DNA of 64,000 bases, taken from contig DATAPW010000359.1 in the NCBI GenBank assembly GCA_036265005.1, positions 1 to 64,000 of the forward strand, in the 5' to 3' direction. Source of the stretch: JAMXLO01 sp036265005. Its GTDB lineage: Bacteria > Pseudomonadota > Alphaproteobacteria > Acetobacterales > Acetobacteraceae. Positions 63,013 to 64,000 of this stretch are shown piece by piece. The translations under genes and the position numbers were made by a program. Below the pieces are notes generated by a model, which searched no databases, was not told where the DNA came from, and saw only the letters and a list, made by a program, of their open reading frames with translations. Within the stretch, counting starts at the first letter, position 1; each line of letters begins with the position of its first letter.

Positions 63013-63390
63013 CTATCGCGGTTGGCCTGGCCGCAACCGCGCCAGGACGGCTTCCAGGTCGCGGCCCTGGAAGGGCTTCTGCAGGACCGGTGCGTCGGGA
63101 TGCGCCGGATCGACGCCCGAGGTTCCGTAACCGGTCACGAATGCGAACGGAATGCCGCGCGCGCGCAGCGCGGCCGCGACCGGATAGACCGGGCTGCCAC
63201 GCAGGTTGACGTCGAGGAACGCCAGGTCGAATGCGCCCGTGCCGGCAATCGCCAGTGCCTCCTGAAGTTCGCCGACCGTTGCCACCACATCGCACTCAAG
63301 CTCGCTGAGCATGTCCTCCATGAGCATGGCGATCATGGCCTCGTCTTCCACCAGGAGAACGCGGCTCCTGGCCCCTGTCCCGACTGTCAT
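63013..63390 (-). CDS. Receiver-domain-only response regulator
   Basis: The 125-residue protein is a single REC domain: RVLLVEDEAMIAMLMEDMLS with the acidic pair, LAFLDVNLRGSPVYPVAAAL with the phospho-Asp, IPFAFVTGYG with Thr, and VLQKPFQGRDLEAVLARLRP with the Lys. It has no output domain, like single-domain regulators of the CheY/DivK type. No histidine kinase is adjacent. ATG 63390 has only a weak ribosome site. Confidence 0.9.
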   Translation of the reverse strand: MTVGTGARSRVLLVEDEAMIAMLMEDMLSELECDVVATVGELQEALAIAGTGAFDLAFLDVNLRGSPVYPVAAALRARGIPFAFVTGYGTSGVDPAHPDAPVLQKPFQGRDLEAVLARLRPGQPR

Positions 63391-63561
63391 GCGACTCGCG
63401 TCCGATGCTCGGTTGGGTAACTCGTCACCCTGCCGGCGCACCGACCCCACGCAGGGACGGCACGCTGCGACGGGCCTGCAGCATGGAACGTCGGCGCAGT
63501 GCTGACAACCGCGAGGCTGCCACATATGCGTGACGCCCGGGAGATGCCTCCTGGGAGGCGG

Positions 63562-64000
63562 CTACGAGCGGTACGACCCATTGATGTCGATGTAGCCGTG
63601 CGTGAGGTCGCAGGTCCACACGGTGGCCTTGCCGCGACCCAGGCCGAGGTCGATGGCGATCTCGACCTCGCCGCCCTTCATGTGCTGGACCACCGGGGTC
63701 TCGTCGTAGCCCGGCACCACGGCGCCGTTGCGCGCCATCCAGACCCCGCCGACACCGACCGACAGCTTGTCGCGGTCAGCCGGCTCGCCGGCCTTGCCCA
63801 CCGCCATGACGATGCGCCCCCAGTTGGCGTCCTCGCCGGCGATCGCGGTCTTTACCAGCGGCGAGTTCGCCACCGCCAGGCCGATCCGCTTGGCTGACCG
63901 TGCGGTGGTGGCGCCGGTGACATCCACCCGCACCAGCTTCTGCGCGCCCTCGCCATCCCGCACCACCTGCAACGCCAGGTCCAGCAGCACCGCGTCCAGC
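63562..64000 (-). CDS. argJ: Arginine biosynthesis bifunctional protein ArgJ, C-terminal part (start outside window)
   Basis: About 145 C-terminal residues are in view. They include LVRVDVTGATTARSAKRIGL, NSPLVKTAIAGEDANWGRIV and the end DLTHGYIDINGSYRS, the ArgJ C-terminal signature. The enzyme transfers the acetyl group of N-acetylornithine to glutamate. The frame runs off the window edge. The chain ends 171 bases before the response regulator start, an ordinary gap. Confidence 0.95.
   Translation of the reverse strand, partial: LDAVLLDLALQVVRDGEGAQKLVRVDVTGATTARSAKRIGLAVANSPLVKTAIAGEDANWGRIVMAVGKAGEPADRDKLSVGVGGVWMARNGAVVPGYDETPVVQHMKGGEVEIAIDLGLGRGKATVWTCDLTHGYIDINGSYRS

Overview
The window is GC-rich and almost fully coding, with ATGA, GTGA and TGATG overlaps, ATG/GTG/TTG starts and class-level protein similarities that suggest an alphaproteobacterium, probably of the Rhodospirillales/Acetobacteraceae type. 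That placement is inference from family content and style; there is no rRNA or tRNA gene here to confirm it. I see no CRISPR array, prophage or insertion sequence. Gene functions are read from motifs and overall family resemblance; no database search was run.

Region by region. 1-10.3 kb (+): the C-terminal part of a repeat-rich secreted protein, then a 1.96-kilo-residue protein with three TPR plus GT41 (OGT/SPINDLY-like) modules, then a hexapeptide acyltransferase, an NAD-dependent epimerase, a cephalosporin-hydroxylase-family protein and a glucose-1-phosphate cytidylyltransferase. This looks like a surface-protein glycosylation or CDP-sugar locus. 10.4-17.6 kb: mixed metabolic genes (Ldh-type dehydrogenase, nitroreductase, NUDIX, membrane TPR protein, metallo-beta-lactamase-fold hydrolase, EamA transporter). 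17.6-21.4 kb: a polytopic GT-C-like glycosyltransferase divergent from methyltransferase, DPM1/ArnC-like GT2 and small SMR-type transporter genes, a set expected for lipid-linked sugar transfer. 21.5-33.4 kb: a selenium-dependent formate dehydrogenase block, with selB and fdhE, then (after two NCS2 permease paralogues and a STAS protein on the opposite strand) fdoGHI. fdoG is read through an in-frame TGA at codon 198 followed by a recognisable bacterial SECIS hairpin.

33.5-38.2 kb (-): a DsbA-fold isomerase, an SDR enzyme and an HxlR-EmrA-EmrB-like efflux operon with its own promoter/operator. 38.3-41.3 kb: PhzF, a second stand-alone GT41 protein and a small acidic protein. 41.4-47.1 kb (-): a carbohydrate ABC importer without its ATPase, a nicotinate phosphoribosyltransferase and class II DAHP synthase. 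47.2-56.5 kb (-): a dipeptide-type ABC importer (SBP-B-C-D-F) run together with a methyltransferase and a FadB-like enzyme. 56.6-64 kb (-): two small ferredoxin-fold monooxygenase-like proteins, GalU and phosphohexomutase, a membrane J-domain protein, malic enzyme, a receiver-only response regulator and the 3' part of argJ.

How it fits together: GalU, phosphohexomutase, RfbF, epimerase, two GT41 proteins and the GT-C/GT2/SMR set all point to heavy investment in surface glycosylation. SelB, FdhE and FdoGHI form a formate-respiration module whose remaining selenium genes (selA, selC, selD) are not in the window. A family of intergenic palindromic repeats with a TCATGGCCGGG core is scattered through the window, and one copy supplies the 3' end of a coding sequence. 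The most unusual items are the sequon-bearing repeat protein next to the triple GT41 enzyme, and the NCS2 permeases with an apparent GHKL-like C-terminal domain beside a STAS protein.
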